From JALYNX01 sp963746905 (GTDB lineage: Bacteria > Actinomycetota > Acidimicrobiia > Spongiisociales > ZC4RG35), in the NCBI GenBank assembly GCA_963746905.1, contig CAVVCY010000002.1, forward strand, positions 62,001-126,000: a stretch of DNA of 64,000 nucleotides, read 5' to 3'. The position numbers and the translations under genes are program-made. This document shows positions 1 to 9,278 of the stretch, one piece after another. The notes below the pieces were generated by a model. The model saw nothing but the letters and a program-made list of their open reading frames with translations, was not told where the DNA came from and ran no database searches. Position 1 is the stretch's first letter; every line of letters begins with the position of its first letter.

Positions 1-319
1 CATCATGGGCGACGTTGGCTCCCAGGCGATCGGTGGCCTTCTCGCCGCCCTGGCCCTACTTTCCAGCACCAACCTCCTGTTGGTCGTCCTCGGGGCGATC
101 TTCGTGGCCGAGACCATCTCGGTGATTCTTCAGGTCGCATCATTCCGGTTGTTCGGTAAACGCATCTTCCGGATGTCGCCGCTCCATTACCACTTCGATC
201 TCGGCGGCTGGCCGGAGACGACCGTGGTCATCAGGTTCTGGATTCTCACCGGGATCGGCGTGGCTCTCGGGCTCGGTTTCTTCTACGGGGACTTCCTTCG
301 CCTCGAGGGCTTGCTGTGA
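1..319 (+). CDS. mraY: Phospho-N-acetylmuramoyl-pentapeptide transferase MraY, C-terminal part
   Basis: This is the last ~105 residues of MraY; the gene begins before the window. MraY is an integral membrane enzyme that transfers phospho-MurNAc-pentapeptide to undecaprenyl phosphate, giving lipid I. The fragment opens with MGDVGSQAIGG, the family's conserved MGDxGS-GG loop, has two hydrophobic helices, and carries FRMSPLHYHFDLGGWPE, the counterpart of the HHH-containing loop. The middle His of that loop is Tyr here (HYH). A last membrane helix follows. The stop overlaps the murD GTG start by 4 bp, so the two are probably translationally coupled. Identity is secure from motifs and from the following murD-ftsW-murG order. 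Confidence 0.95.
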   Translation, partial: IMGDVGSQAIGGLLAALALLSSTNLLLVVLGAIFVAETISVILQVASFRLFGKRIFRMSPLHYHFDLGGWPETTVVIRFWILTGIGVALGLGFFYGDFLRLEGLL

Positions 320-1611
320 GCCGAGTTCTGGTCCTCGGAGCGGGGGTCTCCGGGCTCGCCGCGGCCCGGCTGGCTCGGGGCCGGGGCATGTCGGTGACGA
401 TGTACGCCGAAGATGACTCGCCCGAGGCTCTGAGTCACGGCTTCGCCTTGGCGACCGGTGGCTGGGATCCGGTTCTCCTCACCGGAGTCGATTTTGTCAT
501 CACCAGCCCGGGCTTCTCGGAGCGGTCATTGCCCATCGTTGAGTCGCTCGAGTGGGGCATCCCGGTGTGGAGCGAGATCGAGTTCGCCTGGCGTCACTTG
601 ACCAAGCCAATAGCTGCAGTGACCGGCACCAACGGCAAGACGACAGTGACCGAGGCCACGTCGGCGATGCTCGAAGCTTCGGGAGTCGACTCACCGGCTG
701 CGGGCAACATCGGATCGCCACTGTCCGACTTCGTCGACCAGACATCAGATTCGCTCGTGGTCGAGGTGTCCTCGTTCCAGCTCAGGTTCACCGAGGCGTT
801 TCACCCGGTAGCGGCGGCGATAACCAATGTTGCCGTCGACCATCTCGATTGGCACGGGTCCGAGATCTCATATCGGAGCGCCAAAGCCAAGGTCTTCTCC
901 AATCAGGATGAGGGTGACCTTCTCGTCTTCGACGCCGACGACGACGGAGCGTCCTCCCTTGTGAGGGGTGCGGCCAGTGAGCTCTACCCGGTGTCGGGAA
1001 CCCGCCTCCCCGAGGGCGGTGGTGGGGTAGAAGGTGGGCAGCTCCGGGTGGGGCCTGTGGAGGTGCCCATCGACCACCTGGTCTCTGGAGACCCGGTACA
1101 TCTCGTTGATCTTGCCATCGCGTCGGCACTCGCCCTTCGCATGGGGGCAACCTCGGACGGAGTGGCAAAAGCGGCGATGGCTTTTTCCCCAGGTGCCCAT
1201 CGACGGAGCCTGGTGGCGACCATCGACGATGTTGCCTGGATCGATGACTCGAAGGCCACCAACCCTCACGCCGCGATTGCCTCGATCCGGTCACATGATT
1301 CTGTGATCCTGATCGCCGGTGGCCTGGCGAAGGGCCTGGATCCACGGCCCCTGGCCGGGGAGCCCAACGTCCGCGCCGTGATCGGGATCGGTTCCGAAGG
1401 CCCGGTGTTGGTGGAAGCGGCAGGTCTTCGAGGTCATCTCGCGGTGACCCTGGAGCGGGCGATCGATCTGGCGGCCACCCTGGCTGAGCCGGGAGACACG
1501 GTGCTCCTGGCGCCGGGATGCGCCAGCTTCGATCAGTTCAGGTCCTATGCCGAGCGGGGCGACCGGTTCGCCTCCATGGTGAGGGAGCGAGTAGGAGGGC
1601 GAGGAGCATGA
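316..1611 (+). CDS. murD: UDP-N-acetylmuramoyl-L-alanine--D-glutamate ligase MurD
   Basis: This cytoplasmic ATP-dependent ligase adds D-Glu to UDP-MurNAc-L-Ala. The 431-aa length is normal for MurD. The N-terminal Rossmann-like domain starts VLVLGAGVSGLAAARL. The Mur-ligase P-loop VTGTNGKTT lies near residue 103, followed by the central-domain motif EVSSFQL and, near the C-terminus, the WIDDSKATNPHA stretch typical of MurD. The GTG start at 316 overlaps the mraY stop, and the stop overlaps the ftsW ATG at 1608, so the gene sits inside a coupled operon. Confidence 0.96.
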   Translation: MSRVLVLGAGVSGLAAARLARGRGMSVTMYAEDDSPEALSHGFALATGGWDPVLLTGVDFVITSPGFSERSLPIVESLEWGIPVWSEIEFAWRHLTKPIAAVTGTNGKTTVTEATSAMLEASGVDSPAAGNIGSPLSDFVDQTSDSLVVEVSSFQLRFTEAFHPVAAAITNVAVDHLDWHGSEISYRSAKAKVFSNQDEGDLLVFDADDDGASSLVRGAASELYPVSGTRLPEGGGGVEGGQLRVGPVEVPIDHLVSGDPVHLVDLAIASALALRMGATSDGVAKAAMAFSPGAHRRSLVATIDDVAWIDDSKATNPHAAIASIRSHDSVILIAGGLAKGLDPRPLAGEPNVRAVIGIGSEGPVLVEAAGLRGHLAVTLERAIDLAATLAEPGDTVLLAPGCASFDQFRSYAERGDRFASMVRERVGGRGA

Positions 1612-2771
1612 CGGCCAATGTGACTTCGATCGCCAAGATGCGGGCTGCCGCGCGTGACCACGCGGAGCGAATCAAGGTCAACAACCGAACTGCTACCACC
1701 TTGTTGGTCCTTGTCGTCGTCCTGGTTGTGATCGGTCTCGGCGCCACTCAATCGGCATCGTCGGCGGTCGCTATCGAAGAGGCCCAGGATCGGTTCTTCT
1801 TCTTCAAACGACAACTGGTCGGGGTTGGGATCGGGACGGCTGCCTTGCTCGTTGCGAGTCGGGTGCCGTATCGGTTCTACCGCAAGATCGCAATCCCCTT
1901 CTTCCTGGTGACCGTTGCCCTGCTCGGCGCGGTCCTGGCCGTGGGCCCGGTGATCGGCGGCGCCCAGCGTTGGCTCCCGGTTGCAGGTTTCAGCTTCCAG
2001 CCTTCGGAGCTGGCAAAGGTTGCCGTCGTTTTCTCCCTTGCCTATCTCCTCGAGAAGAAACACAAGCTGTTGAACCGCTTCGGGCACTTCGTCGTGCCCG
2101 TCGTCTTCATTGTTGGCACAGTCGGCCTCCTGGTCATGAAACAGCCCGACCTGGGCACCGTGATCGTGATCGGAGCCGCGGCGATGGCCGTCATCCTCGC
2201 CAGTGATGCGCCGCTTCGATTCGTCGCACTTTTGGCGATCTCGGCGATCCTCGTGGTCTCGGTTCTCGCCTTCAGCGACGACTACCGGGCGGACCGGATC
2301 GTCGGCTTCCTCGACCCGTGGGGCAATTCGAGCGGTGAGGGCTATCAGCTGGTCCAGAGTTACTACGCCCTGTCGAATGGCGGCATATTCGGAGTCGGCC
2401 TGGGGGCGAGCCGGGCACGATGGTTCTATCTGCCCAACGCCCACACCGATTTCATCTTTGCGATCATCGGCGAGGAGACCGGGCTAATCGGGGCTATGAC
2501 CGTGATTGGGCTCTTCGTGGTGCTCGCCCTCTCCGGCTGGACGGTTGCCTCCCGGGCGCCGGACAGATTCGGGCGGATGGTGGCGGCCGGGATCACGGTA
2601 TGGCTCTCGTTTCAAGCGCTGGTGAACATCGGTGGCGTACTCGGCGTTCTGCCCATCACAGGCATCGCGTTGCCTTTCATTTCCTTCGGAAGCACCGCCC
2701 TGATCGCATCGATGGCAGCCCTGGGTGTCCTCGTGAACATCGCTCAGGCCGGGGTGCATCGCAAGACATGA
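1608..2771 (+). CDS. ftsW: SEDS-family peptidoglycan glycosyltransferase FtsW
   Basis: A polytopic membrane protein of the SEDS family (FtsW/RodA/SpoVE) that polymerises lipid II at the division septum with a cognate class-B PBP. ATG 1608 is chosen because it overlaps the murD stop (ATGA) and follows an AGGAG-type ribosome site; the longer open frame upstream lies inside murD. The 387-aa protein has about ten hydrophobic helices and typical SEDS stretches such as GGAQRWLPVAGFSFQPSE, KQPDLGT, and near the C-terminus GVLPITGIALPFISFG. Its position between murD and murG favours FtsW over RodA. Confidence 0.95.
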   Translation: MTANVTSIAKMRAAARDHAERIKVNNRTATTLLVLVVVLVVIGLGATQSASSAVAIEEAQDRFFFFKRQLVGVGIGTAALLVASRVPYRFYRKIAIPFFLVTVALLGAVLAVGPVIGGAQRWLPVAGFSFQPSELAKVAVVFSLAYLLEKKHKLLNRFGHFVVPVVFIVGTVGLLVMKQPDLGTVIVIGAAAMAVILASDAPLRFVALLAISAILVVSVLAFSDDYRADRIVGFLDPWGNSSGEGYQLVQSYYALSNGGIFGVGLGASRARWFYLPNAHTDFIFAIIGEETGLIGAMTVIGLFVVLALSGWTVASRAPDRFGRMVAAGITVWLSFQALVNIGGVLGVLPITGIALPFISFGSTALIASMAALGVLVNIAQAGVHRKT

Positions 2772-3847
2772 GCTTCTTGATCGCGGCCGCAGGCACCGGG
2801 GGCCACGTCTACCCGGGTCTGGCGGTCGGCGAGGCTTTGTTGGACCTTGGGATCGCACAGAGCGAGATCCTCTACGTTGGCGGCGACCGCATGGAGGCGA
2901 CCGTCTACCCCGAGGCGGGGTTTCCTTATCTCCGGGTGGAGATGAGGGGCCTGCAGCGGTCGGCATCGACTCGCAATCTGTCCTTGCCCCGGGTTGTGTG
3001 GAGGGCCCGTGATCTCATTGCCGGGGCCATGACGGAACGCAAGGTTCAGGTCGCCCTGGCCCTGGGTGGCTACATCACGGTCCCCACCGGGCTGGCCGCG
3101 CGCCAGACCCATCTGCCGTTGATGGTCGCGGAGCAGAACGCGGAAGCGGGTCTGGCGAATCGAGTCGTCTCGCGTTGGGCGGTTCGAAGCTTCGCGTCGT
3201 TTCCGAACACTCCCGGGCTGAGCCGCGCCGAATGGGTGGGGAACCCCGTGCGTCTCTCAATCGCCGAGTTCGATCGGATCGAGCTTCGTCCTGAGGCGCT
3301 TGCCTACTACTCGTTGGCCCCGGATTTGCCGACCCTGGGGGTCTTTGGAGGATCGTTGGGCGCCGGGGCCATCAACGAGGCCGTAGTGGCGATGTGTGAC
3401 GCCTGGGCCGGACCGCCGCTGCAAATCGTGCATGTCACCGGACCGTCAAACCTCGATGGGCTCGTGGCGAGATACTCGCAAGCGGATGTGAGATGGCTCC
3501 GGATTGGCTTTGAGGATCGGATGGAGCTGTTCTACGCCGCCGCGGACTTGGTCGTTGGTCGGGCCGGAGGCGGGATAGCCGAGCTGACCGCCACTGGAAC
3601 GCCCGCAATCCTGGTGCCTGGGGAGTTCGGGGCGCGGGGACATCAGGCCGCCAATGCCAACTTTCTCACCGGCTCCGGGGCGGCGGTCCTCCTTCCCGAG
3701 GCGAACCTCGCTGCCCTGGGAGAGGTCGTCGCTTCGATCATCTTTGATCCCGGCGTGATCAGCGAGATGTCCGAAGCAGCGCGCAAGATTGGAAGGCCTG
3801 ATGCTGCGAGGGTGATAGCGGCCGCCATGGTCGAGGTCGCAGCATGA
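2768..3847 (+). CDS. murG: UDP-GlcNAc--MurNAc-pentapeptide-lipid transferase MurG
   Basis: MurG is a peripheral membrane GT-B glycosyltransferase that adds GlcNAc to lipid I to make lipid II. The 359-aa frame begins MSFLIAAAGTGGHVYPGLAV, the glycine-rich N-terminal loop of the family, with a second loop GVFGGSLGAGAIN in the middle and the nucleotide-sugar binding stretch GRAGGGIAELTATGTPAIL in the C-terminal domain. ATG 2768 overlaps the ftsW stop; the longer in-frame extension upstream runs inside ftsW and is rejected. The stop overlaps the murC ATG by 4 bp. Confidence 0.95.
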   Translation: MSFLIAAAGTGGHVYPGLAVGEALLDLGIAQSEILYVGGDRMEATVYPEAGFPYLRVEMRGLQRSASTRNLSLPRVVWRARDLIAGAMTERKVQVALALGGYITVPTGLAARQTHLPLMVAEQNAEAGLANRVVSRWAVRSFASFPNTPGLSRAEWVGNPVRLSIAEFDRIELRPEALAYYSLAPDLPTLGVFGGSLGAGAINEAVVAMCDAWAGPPLQIVHVTGPSNLDGLVARYSQADVRWLRIGFEDRMELFYAAADLVVGRAGGGIAELTATGTPAILVPGEFGARGHQAANANFLTGSGAAVLLPEANLAALGEVVASIIFDPGVISEMSEAARKIGRPDAARVIAAAMVEVAA

Positions 3848-5203
3848 GGCTGGACGGGGAGCGAATCCACCTCGTGGGCGCCGGTGGGGCGGGGATGAGC
3901 GCCATCGCCCGGGTCCTGATCGGCATGGGTCATCATGTTTCTGGCTCTGATCTGCGGGGAGGGTCGACTCTGGACCGACTTGCCGATGTCGGTGTCGAGA
4001 CGCACACCGGTCATCACCCCGAGGCGGTGGGCGGCGCAGACCTGGTCGTCGCCTCGTCGGCGGTTCCTGATGGTGATCCGGAGTTGGCTGCCGCTTCAAG
4101 CGGCCGGAATCCCCGTCTGGCGCCGCCCCCGGCTTCTCGAGGAGTTGACCCGGCTGCTGCCGACAATCGGCGCCACGGGGACCCATGGGAAGACGACGAC
4201 AACGGCTCTTCTGATCGCGGGGCTTCGGGCCGCTGGAGTCGACCCCTCGTTCATCGTCGGGGGAGATCTGGCTGACCTGGGCACCAATGGCCATTACGGG
4301 TCCGACCCGCTGTTGGTCCTGGAAGCCGACGAGGCCTTTAGAACATTCGAAAGCCTTGCCCTGGTTGGCTTGGTGGTGACCAATGTCGAGTCGGAGCACG
4401 TTGAGCATTTCGGGTCGCCGAGCGAGTTGTTGGAGACGTTTGTGGAGGTGGCGACGTCCGTGAACGGTCCGGTCGTCGCTTGCCTCGATGACGCAGGATC
4501 GGCCGAGGTCGCGCGAGAGGTCGGCGCTGTGACCTACGGTCTCGATCCCGCGGCGACCTGGCGAATAAGTGACTTCACGCCGGCTGCTGGGGGGAGCAGG
4601 TTCACCCTTTCCGGACCGGGGGTCGCCTCCGAGGTCCAGCTACGCAGGCCAGGGCTTCACAACGCGCGCAACGCCTCCGGTGCGCTCGCCCTTCTCTCCA
4701 CCCTGGGACACGATCTCGATGCGTGTGTGCAAGGGCTGGCTGACTTCCACGGGGTCGGCCGACGGTGGGAGCACCGGGGAGTAGTGGCCGGCGTGACCTT
4801 GATCGACGACTACGCCCATCATCCGACAGAGGTTGCTGCGACTTTGAGCGCATCGGCGGGCGTCGTTCCCGGACGGGTGTGGGCCGTATTTCAGCCCCAT
4901 CTCTACAGCCGCACCGAACGCCTCCAGGACGAGTTCGGCGAGGCCTTGAGCGCCGCTGACGTGGTGGTGGTCACTGATGTCTATGGATCCCGTGAAGAGC
5001 CGGTGCCCGGAGTCACCGGGGAGCTGGTTGCCGCGGCGGTGGGCCGGCGGGGGGGAGAGGTTCACTATGTCGCCCACAAGGCTGACCTGGCCAGGTTCCT
5101 GGTCGACCGGGTGTCGGAAGGTGACCTGGTGCTGACAATGGGTGCAGGTGACATAACCCTTCTTCCATCCGAGCTCGCTTCCATGCTGGCCGTTCGGCGA
5201 TGA
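3844..5203 (+). CDS. murC: UDP-N-acetylmuramate--L-alanine ligase MurC, broken by one extra base
   Basis: MurC adds the first amino acid, L-Ala, to UDP-MurNAc. The first part (from ATG 3844) reads VGAGGAGMSAIARVL in one frame up to about residue 84. The rest, including the P-loop GATGTHGKTTTT and DDYAHHP, reads in the next frame to the stop at 5203. Dropping one T at 4095/4096 restores a continuous DPELAAAQAAGIPVW sequence of normal MurC length (~452 aa). MurC is essential and its neighbours are intact, so a base-call insertion is more likely than a dead gene. The start overlaps murG and the end overlaps murB. Confidence 0.9.
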
Positions 5204-6099
5204 GCACTCTCGAGGAACTTGCCGAAGCGGGCGTCATCGCCCGAGACGTGCCACTGGGCCCCTACACCACCTATAAGTCTGGGGGACCTGCCCGGTACTT
5301 CGCGGTGTGTGATGACATCGGGGCGATAGGTGCCCTGACCGGAACCGGCCAATTGGGCGAGATGCCCGTCCTGGTACTGGGTCGGGGATCCAACCTGGTG
5401 GTGGCCGACGCCGGTTTCGAAGGGCTGGTGATTCGATTGGGCCCGACCTACGGCGGCATCGACATCGACGGGTCGAAGGTAACCGCAGGTTCTTCCGTGT
5501 CGCTTCCGTTGTTGGCGAGGGCCACGGTCAACTCGGGCCGGACCGGTCTCGAGTTCTTCGTCGGCGTCCCTGGGTCCGTGGGCGGGGCGGTGCGGCAAAA
5601 TGCCGGATGCTTCGGGCTGGAGACAAGAGACCGGCTGCTGACCGCCACCATCGTCGACCTACGGGACGGCTCGATGTCCACCATGGGACCCGAAGAGCTG
5701 GATCTTTCCTACCGCCATTCCAATCTCCGGCCGACGGACCTCGTGACGGAGGCAGTCTTCGAAGTTGAGACCGGAGACATCGACACCGGCCTTCAGGAAC
5801 TCAGGCGGATCACACGTTGGCGTCGAGACAATCAGCCCGGGGGGACATTCAATGCTGGGAGTGTGTTCAAGAACCCGGGCCTGGTGACCGCAGGCGAGTT
5901 GATCGACTCGCTGGGTTTGAAAGGGCTGGGTGTCGGAGACGTATCGGTCTCAACGAAACACGCCAACTTCTTCGTCGCCGGCCCCGACGCGACATCGGCG
6001 GATATCCGAAGACTCGTGAATCTGGTGAAAGACCGCGTCTTGGAAGAGACAGGCACCATTCTTGAACCGGAGATCCAATTCGTGGGATTTGAAGAATGA
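5200..6099 (+). CDS. murB: UDP-N-acetylenolpyruvoylglucosamine reductase MurB
   Basis: MurB is a flavoenzyme that reduces UDP-GlcNAc-enolpyruvate to UDP-MurNAc with NADPH. The 299-aa protein has the FAD-binding stretches PLGPYTTYKSGGPA and VLGRGSNLVV, then FFVGVPGSVGGAVRQNAG, and the catalytic-loop sequence GGTFNAGSVFKNP (the Ser in NAGSVF is the proton-donor position), ending with an EPEIQFVG tail. It sits inside the division cluster between murC and ftsQ, an arrangement known in several actinobacterial and firmicute clusters. ATG 5200 overlaps the murC stop. Confidence 0.95.
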   Translation: MSTLEELAEAGVIARDVPLGPYTTYKSGGPARYFAVCDDIGAIGALTGTGQLGEMPVLVLGRGSNLVVADAGFEGLVIRLGPTYGGIDIDGSKVTAGSSVSLPLLARATVNSGRTGLEFFVGVPGSVGGAVRQNAGCFGLETRDRLLTATIVDLRDGSMSTMGPEELDLSYRHSNLRPTDLVTEAVFEVETGDIDTGLQELRRITRWRRDNQPGGTFNAGSVFKNPGLVTAGELIDSLGLKGLGVGDVSVSTKHANFFVAGPDATSADIRRLVNLVKDRVLEETGTILEPEIQFVGFEE

Positions 6100-6839
6100 G
6101 CATTGATCCGAGACTCAAAGAGCGGCGCCGGGTGGTGGCTGAGGATCGGGCGCGGCACAAGGTCAGCCGACTGCTCAAGCTCATGGTGGCGATCGTGATC
6201 GGGGGCATTGTCGCCTGGGTCCTCCTCTCGCCCTGGCTCAGCGTGTCCGAGGTGGCTACCACCGGAGTGGCCTCCAGCGACACTTACCGAACCCTCACCG
6301 AGGTTGGAGCGGTTGCGGGGACGCCGATGATCTTCGTTCAGCCCGGCAAAGTGGAGGAGGCCTTGCTCGCCGATCCCTTCGTCGCCAGCGCCAGCGTGGT
6401 CAGGGAGTGGCCGGATCGGCTCATCGTGCGGATCGAGGAACGCACTGCTCTGGCCTGGGTGGAGACTGCCGATGGTTGGGCCCACCGCGCTGTGGATGGT
6501 GCGGCTCTCCCCTCAGCGGACAGCCCGGACGACTCGATGGCGTGGGTTCAGGTGCCGGATCTCTCTGGCAACGACGCCGAGAGGTCACGTGACGTGCTCG
6601 GGGGACTGGAATTCGTGGCAGGGCTACCCGAGGCGCTGCGGGTTGGCACCACGATCAAGTTGCGGGTCAACGGGGAGTTCTGGGGCACGGTGTCCGGATA
6701 CGAGGTGCGGCTGGGGAGAGGGGTAGAAATGGGGGCCAAGGCCCGAAGTCTCACCGCGTTGCTGGCGGAAAGCCCGCCCCGAGGGTCGATCCTGACCTTG
6801 ATCGCACCCGCTCATCCCGCGGTTACCCCGCCGTCATGA
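6096..6839 (+). CDS. ftsQ: Cell division protein FtsQ/DivIB
   Basis: This is a bitopic division protein that links the septal synthase complex and divisome. The 247-aa product has a short basic cytoplasmic tail (KERRRVVAEDRARHKVSR), one membrane helix around residues 27-48 (LMVAIVIGGIVAWVLLSPWL), then an extracellular POTRA domain (about 50-120, including REWPDRLIVRIEERTALAWV) and an FtsQ beta domain. Size, topology and position between murB and ftsZ support the call, though FtsQ sequences are poorly conserved. ATG 6096 overlaps the murB stop. It ends the overlapping gene run; a 100-bp gap follows before ftsZ. Confidence 0.9.
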   Translation: MSIDPRLKERRRVVAEDRARHKVSRLLKLMVAIVIGGIVAWVLLSPWLSVSEVATTGVASSDTYRTLTEVGAVAGTPMIFVQPGKVEEALLADPFVASASVVREWPDRLIVRIEERTALAWVETADGWAHRAVDGAALPSADSPDDSMAWVQVPDLSGNDAERSRDVLGGLEFVAGLPEALRVGTTIKLRVNGEFWGTVSGYEVRLGRGVEMGAKARSLTALLAESPPRGSILTLIAPAHPAVTPPS

Positions 6840-6856
6840 AAACCCTGAAGTTGTAC

Positions 6857-6885
6857 TTGAACCTTAGGGGTTTGGGGTTTACTTA
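6857..6885 (+). promoter_or_regulatory. Candidate sigma-70-type promoter upstream of ftsZ
   Basis: The ftsQ-ftsZ gap (6840-6942) is AT-richer than its surroundings. It contains TTGAAC (6857-6862) and, 17 bp later, TACTTA (6880-6885), a fair -35 but weak -10 match. An overlapping TTGTAC begins at 6851. A dedicated ftsZ promoter in this gap is common in other bacteria, but the boxes are my reading only. Confidence 0.35.
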
Positions 6886-6942
6886 CCCCGAGGCGACCAT
6901 TAAACCTCTACTTCAGCTTTCGATTTCCCCTTGGAGGTATCC

Positions 6943-7995
6943 GTGAGTTCAGCGAGTGGCGGCTATCTGGCCGTGATCAAAGTGGTAGGTATCGGTGGCG
7001 GCGGAGTCAACGCCGTCAACCGGATGGTCGAGGCCGGTGTTAGGGGTGTGGAGTTCATCGCCCTCAACACCGATGCCCAAGCCCTGTTGATGAGTGACGC
7101 CGATGTCAAACTCGACATCGGGCGCGAAGTCACCAGAGGCCTCGGCGCCGGGGCCAACCCTGAGATTGGCCGGGCAGCGGCAGAAGAGCACCGCGCCGAA
7201 CTGGAGGATGCGCTCAAAGGCTCGGACATGGTGTTCATCACCGCCGGAGAAGGCGGTGGCACCGGCACTGGTGGCGCTCCAATCGTGGCAGAAGTCGCCC
7301 GCTCGGTCGGCGCCCTCACGGTTGGTGTGGTCACCCGCCCGTTTGGCTTCGAGGGTCGACGTCGCGCTGTATACGCCGAACAAGGCATCGAGGCCCTCAA
7401 GGATGCGGTCGACACCCTCATCGTCATTCCCAACGACAGGCTGCTCGACGTCGGCGACCCGAGCGCCCCCATCGCCGAGACCTTCAGGCTCGCCGATGAC
7501 GTGCTGATGAGCGGGGTCACCGGTATCACCGACCTGATCACGACTCCCGGGCTGATCAATGTCGACTTTGCCGACGTGCGCACGATCATGGCCGATGCCG
7601 GATCCGCAGTCATGGGCATTGGCAGGGCCACCGGTGAGAACCGGGCGAAACAGGCCGCCGAGCGGGCCATTTCCAGCCCGATGCTGGAGACATCGATGGA
7701 AGGGGCAAAAGGCGTCCTGCTGTCTGTGGCCGGTCCTTCGGAGATGACGTTGCACGAGGCCACCGAGGCGGCCCGGGTTGTCTCCGACCATGCCCACGAG
7801 GATGCCGACATCATCTTTGGCGCCATCGTCGACGACGATCTCGACCAGGAGATGAAAGTCACCGTGATCGCAGCTGGTTTCGAGCTTCGTCGTAGCCAGC
7901 GGGGCAGCGGCGGCACCAGTCGCTCGGCCAGGACTCCGATCCTCTCGGACTACGACGAGGATGCTCTCGACATCCCGACCTTCGTCCAGGGATGA
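6943..7995 (+). CDS. ftsZ: Cell division GTPase FtsZ
   Basis: FtsZ is the tubulin-like GTPase that forms the cytokinetic ring. GTG 6943 is preferred to TTG 6931 because GGAGGT (6933-6938) sits four bases before it; the protein then starts MSSASGGYLAVIKVVGIGGGG and is 350 aa. The tubulin signature GEGGGTGTGGAP lies near residue 103, and the T7-loop region is present downstream. After a short linker, the C-terminus ends DEDALDIPTFVQG, matching the conserved DIPxFV peptide that binds partners such as SepF. No ftsA is present nearby, in keeping with a SepF-dependent membrane anchor. The stop overlaps the pgeF ATG by 4 bp. Confidence 0.97.
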   Translation: MSSASGGYLAVIKVVGIGGGGVNAVNRMVEAGVRGVEFIALNTDAQALLMSDADVKLDIGREVTRGLGAGANPEIGRAAAEEHRAELEDALKGSDMVFITAGEGGGTGTGGAPIVAEVARSVGALTVGVVTRPFGFEGRRRAVYAEQGIEALKDAVDTLIVIPNDRLLDVGDPSAPIAETFRLADDVLMSGVTGITDLITTPGLINVDFADVRTIMADAGSAVMGIGRATGENRAKQAAERAISSPMLETSMEGAKGVLLSVAGPSEMTLHEATEAARVVSDHAHEDADIIFGAIVDDDLDQEMKVTVIAAGFELRRSQRGSGGTSRSARTPILSDYDEDALDIPTFVQG

Positions 7996-8615
7996 TTCGT
8001 GTCCCCGGTGGGGACGGGGTGGCGTTCACGGAAGCCAAAGATGGCGACCAGCGTGACGATCGCGGCTCGCGCACGCTTGTGTCAGAGACACTAGGTCTGC
8101 CTGACGAGTGGGCGTCGGTGAATCAGATCCACGGCAACCTGGTCAATCGAGTGGACGGGCCTGGGGTGAGTGGTGACGGCGACGCCTTGTGGTCAACGGT
8201 GCGCCGTCTTCCGCTGGCGGTGTTCACGGCCGATTGCTTCGGAGTGGTGGTGCACGCTCCAGATGCGGTGGGGGTGGCTCATGCCGGGTGGCGTGGGTCC
8301 CGAGCCGGCGTCATCACTCGACTCCGCGACGAGATGGCGGCCGACGGGCACCCTCCCACCCGGGCTGCATTGGGCCCAGGCATCGGGGCTTGTTGCTTCG
8401 AGGTGGGTGAGGAGGTGGCGGTCGAGTTCGACGGTTTCACGACCTCGACCACATGGGGCACGACCTCGGTCGACCTGGCCGCCTCGATCCGAGCGCAACT
8501 GTCAGGGCTCGAAATCTGGTTGGCCGATGTCTGCACCCTTCATCAGCCGGGATCCTTCAGCTATCGCCGTGACCAAACGCCGCTGCGAATGGCGACCATC
8601 GGATGGCTGCCATGA
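7992..8615 (+). CDS. pgeF: Laccase-domain peptidoglycan editing factor PgeF (YfiH/YlmD family)
   Basis: Members of this family correct peptidoglycan composition in E. coli by acting on UDP-MurNAc-L-Ser and show polyphenol-oxidase or nucleoside activity in vitro. The 207-aa protein contains ASVNQIHGN, FTADCFGVVVHAP, VAHAGWRGSRAG and ALGPGIGACCFEVGEEV. These hold the conserved His and Cys metal ligands (NQIHG, TADC, HAGW, GIGACC). Location directly after ftsZ is typical of actinobacteria. ATG 7992 overlaps the ftsZ stop. The length is a little short for the family (~240), mainly at the N-terminus. Confidence 0.9.
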   Translation: MIRVPGGDGVAFTEAKDGDQRDDRGSRTLVSETLGLPDEWASVNQIHGNLVNRVDGPGVSGDGDALWSTVRRLPLAVFTADCFGVVVHAPDAVGVAHAGWRGSRAGVITRLRDEMAADGHPPTRAALGPGIGACCFEVGEEVAVEFDGFTTSTTWGTTSVDLAASIRAQLSGLEIWLADVCTLHQPGSFSYRRDQTPLRMATIGWLP

Positions 8616-9274
8616 GCTACCAGGTGGTGCGAGAGCGGATCGCCGCTGCGGCCCAGCGAGCCGGGCGCGACCTATCCGATATCACCCTGGTGGCGGTGTC
8701 GAAGTCGAAGCCCGTCTCCGACATCCGCGCTCTCTACGACCTCGGGCATCGCGACTTCGGCGAGAACCGTGCTCAGGAAATGGCGGAGAAAGCGGCTGCT
8801 CTCCCGTCCGACATCAGGTGGCATTTTGTCGGCGCGTTGCAGACCAATAAGACACGGCTGGTCCGGCCGGTGACCCACCTTCTCCACTCGATGGATCGCG
8901 AGTCACTGGCGTTTGCCTGGGCGAAGGGAATCGGCCTCCCACCACCGGTGCTTATCCAGGTCAACACCGGATCAGAGCCGCAGAAATCGGGCGTCGATGC
9001 CTCTGAAGTGGCGGACCTCCTGGAGACCACCCTCGCCGCGGGTGTGACGGTTCGAGGGCTGATGGCCATCCCACCTGTGGCCGAACACATCGAGGCGATG
9101 CGACCGCACTTCGCCGAATTGAGAGGGCTCAGAGATCGGCTAGCGGAGGTCCATGGTGGAGTTCAGGAGTTGTCGATGGGGATGACCGACGATTTTGAGA
9201 TCGCAATCGAGGAGGGTGCCTCGTTGATCCGGGTCGGACGGGCTATCTTTGGCGATCGAACCTCCCTGGAGTAG
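8612..9274 (+). CDS. yggS: YggS-family pyridoxal-phosphate homeostasis protein
   Basis: This PLP-binding TIM-barrel protein of the YggS/PROSC family buffers free pyridoxal phosphate and has no known catalytic reaction. VAVSKSKPVSDI near residue 30 carries the PLP lysine, followed by FGENRAQE, WHFVGALQTNK, the substrate-pocket segment LIQVNTG, and the C-terminal LSMGMTDDFEIAI and RVGRAIFG motifs. ATG 8612 is preferred to ATG 8603 because it overlaps the pgeF stop as ATGA. It is usually found between ftsZ and sepF, as here. Confidence 0.93.
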   Translation: MSYQVVRERIAAAAQRAGRDLSDITLVAVSKSKPVSDIRALYDLGHRDFGENRAQEMAEKAAALPSDIRWHFVGALQTNKTRLVRPVTHLLHSMDRESLAFAWAKGIGLPPPVLIQVNTGSEPQKSGVDASEVADLLETTLAAGVTVRGLMAIPPVAEHIEAMRPHFAELRGLRDRLAEVHGGVQELSMGMTDDFEIAIEEGASLIRVGRAIFGDRTSLE

Positions 9275-9278
9275 GTGA

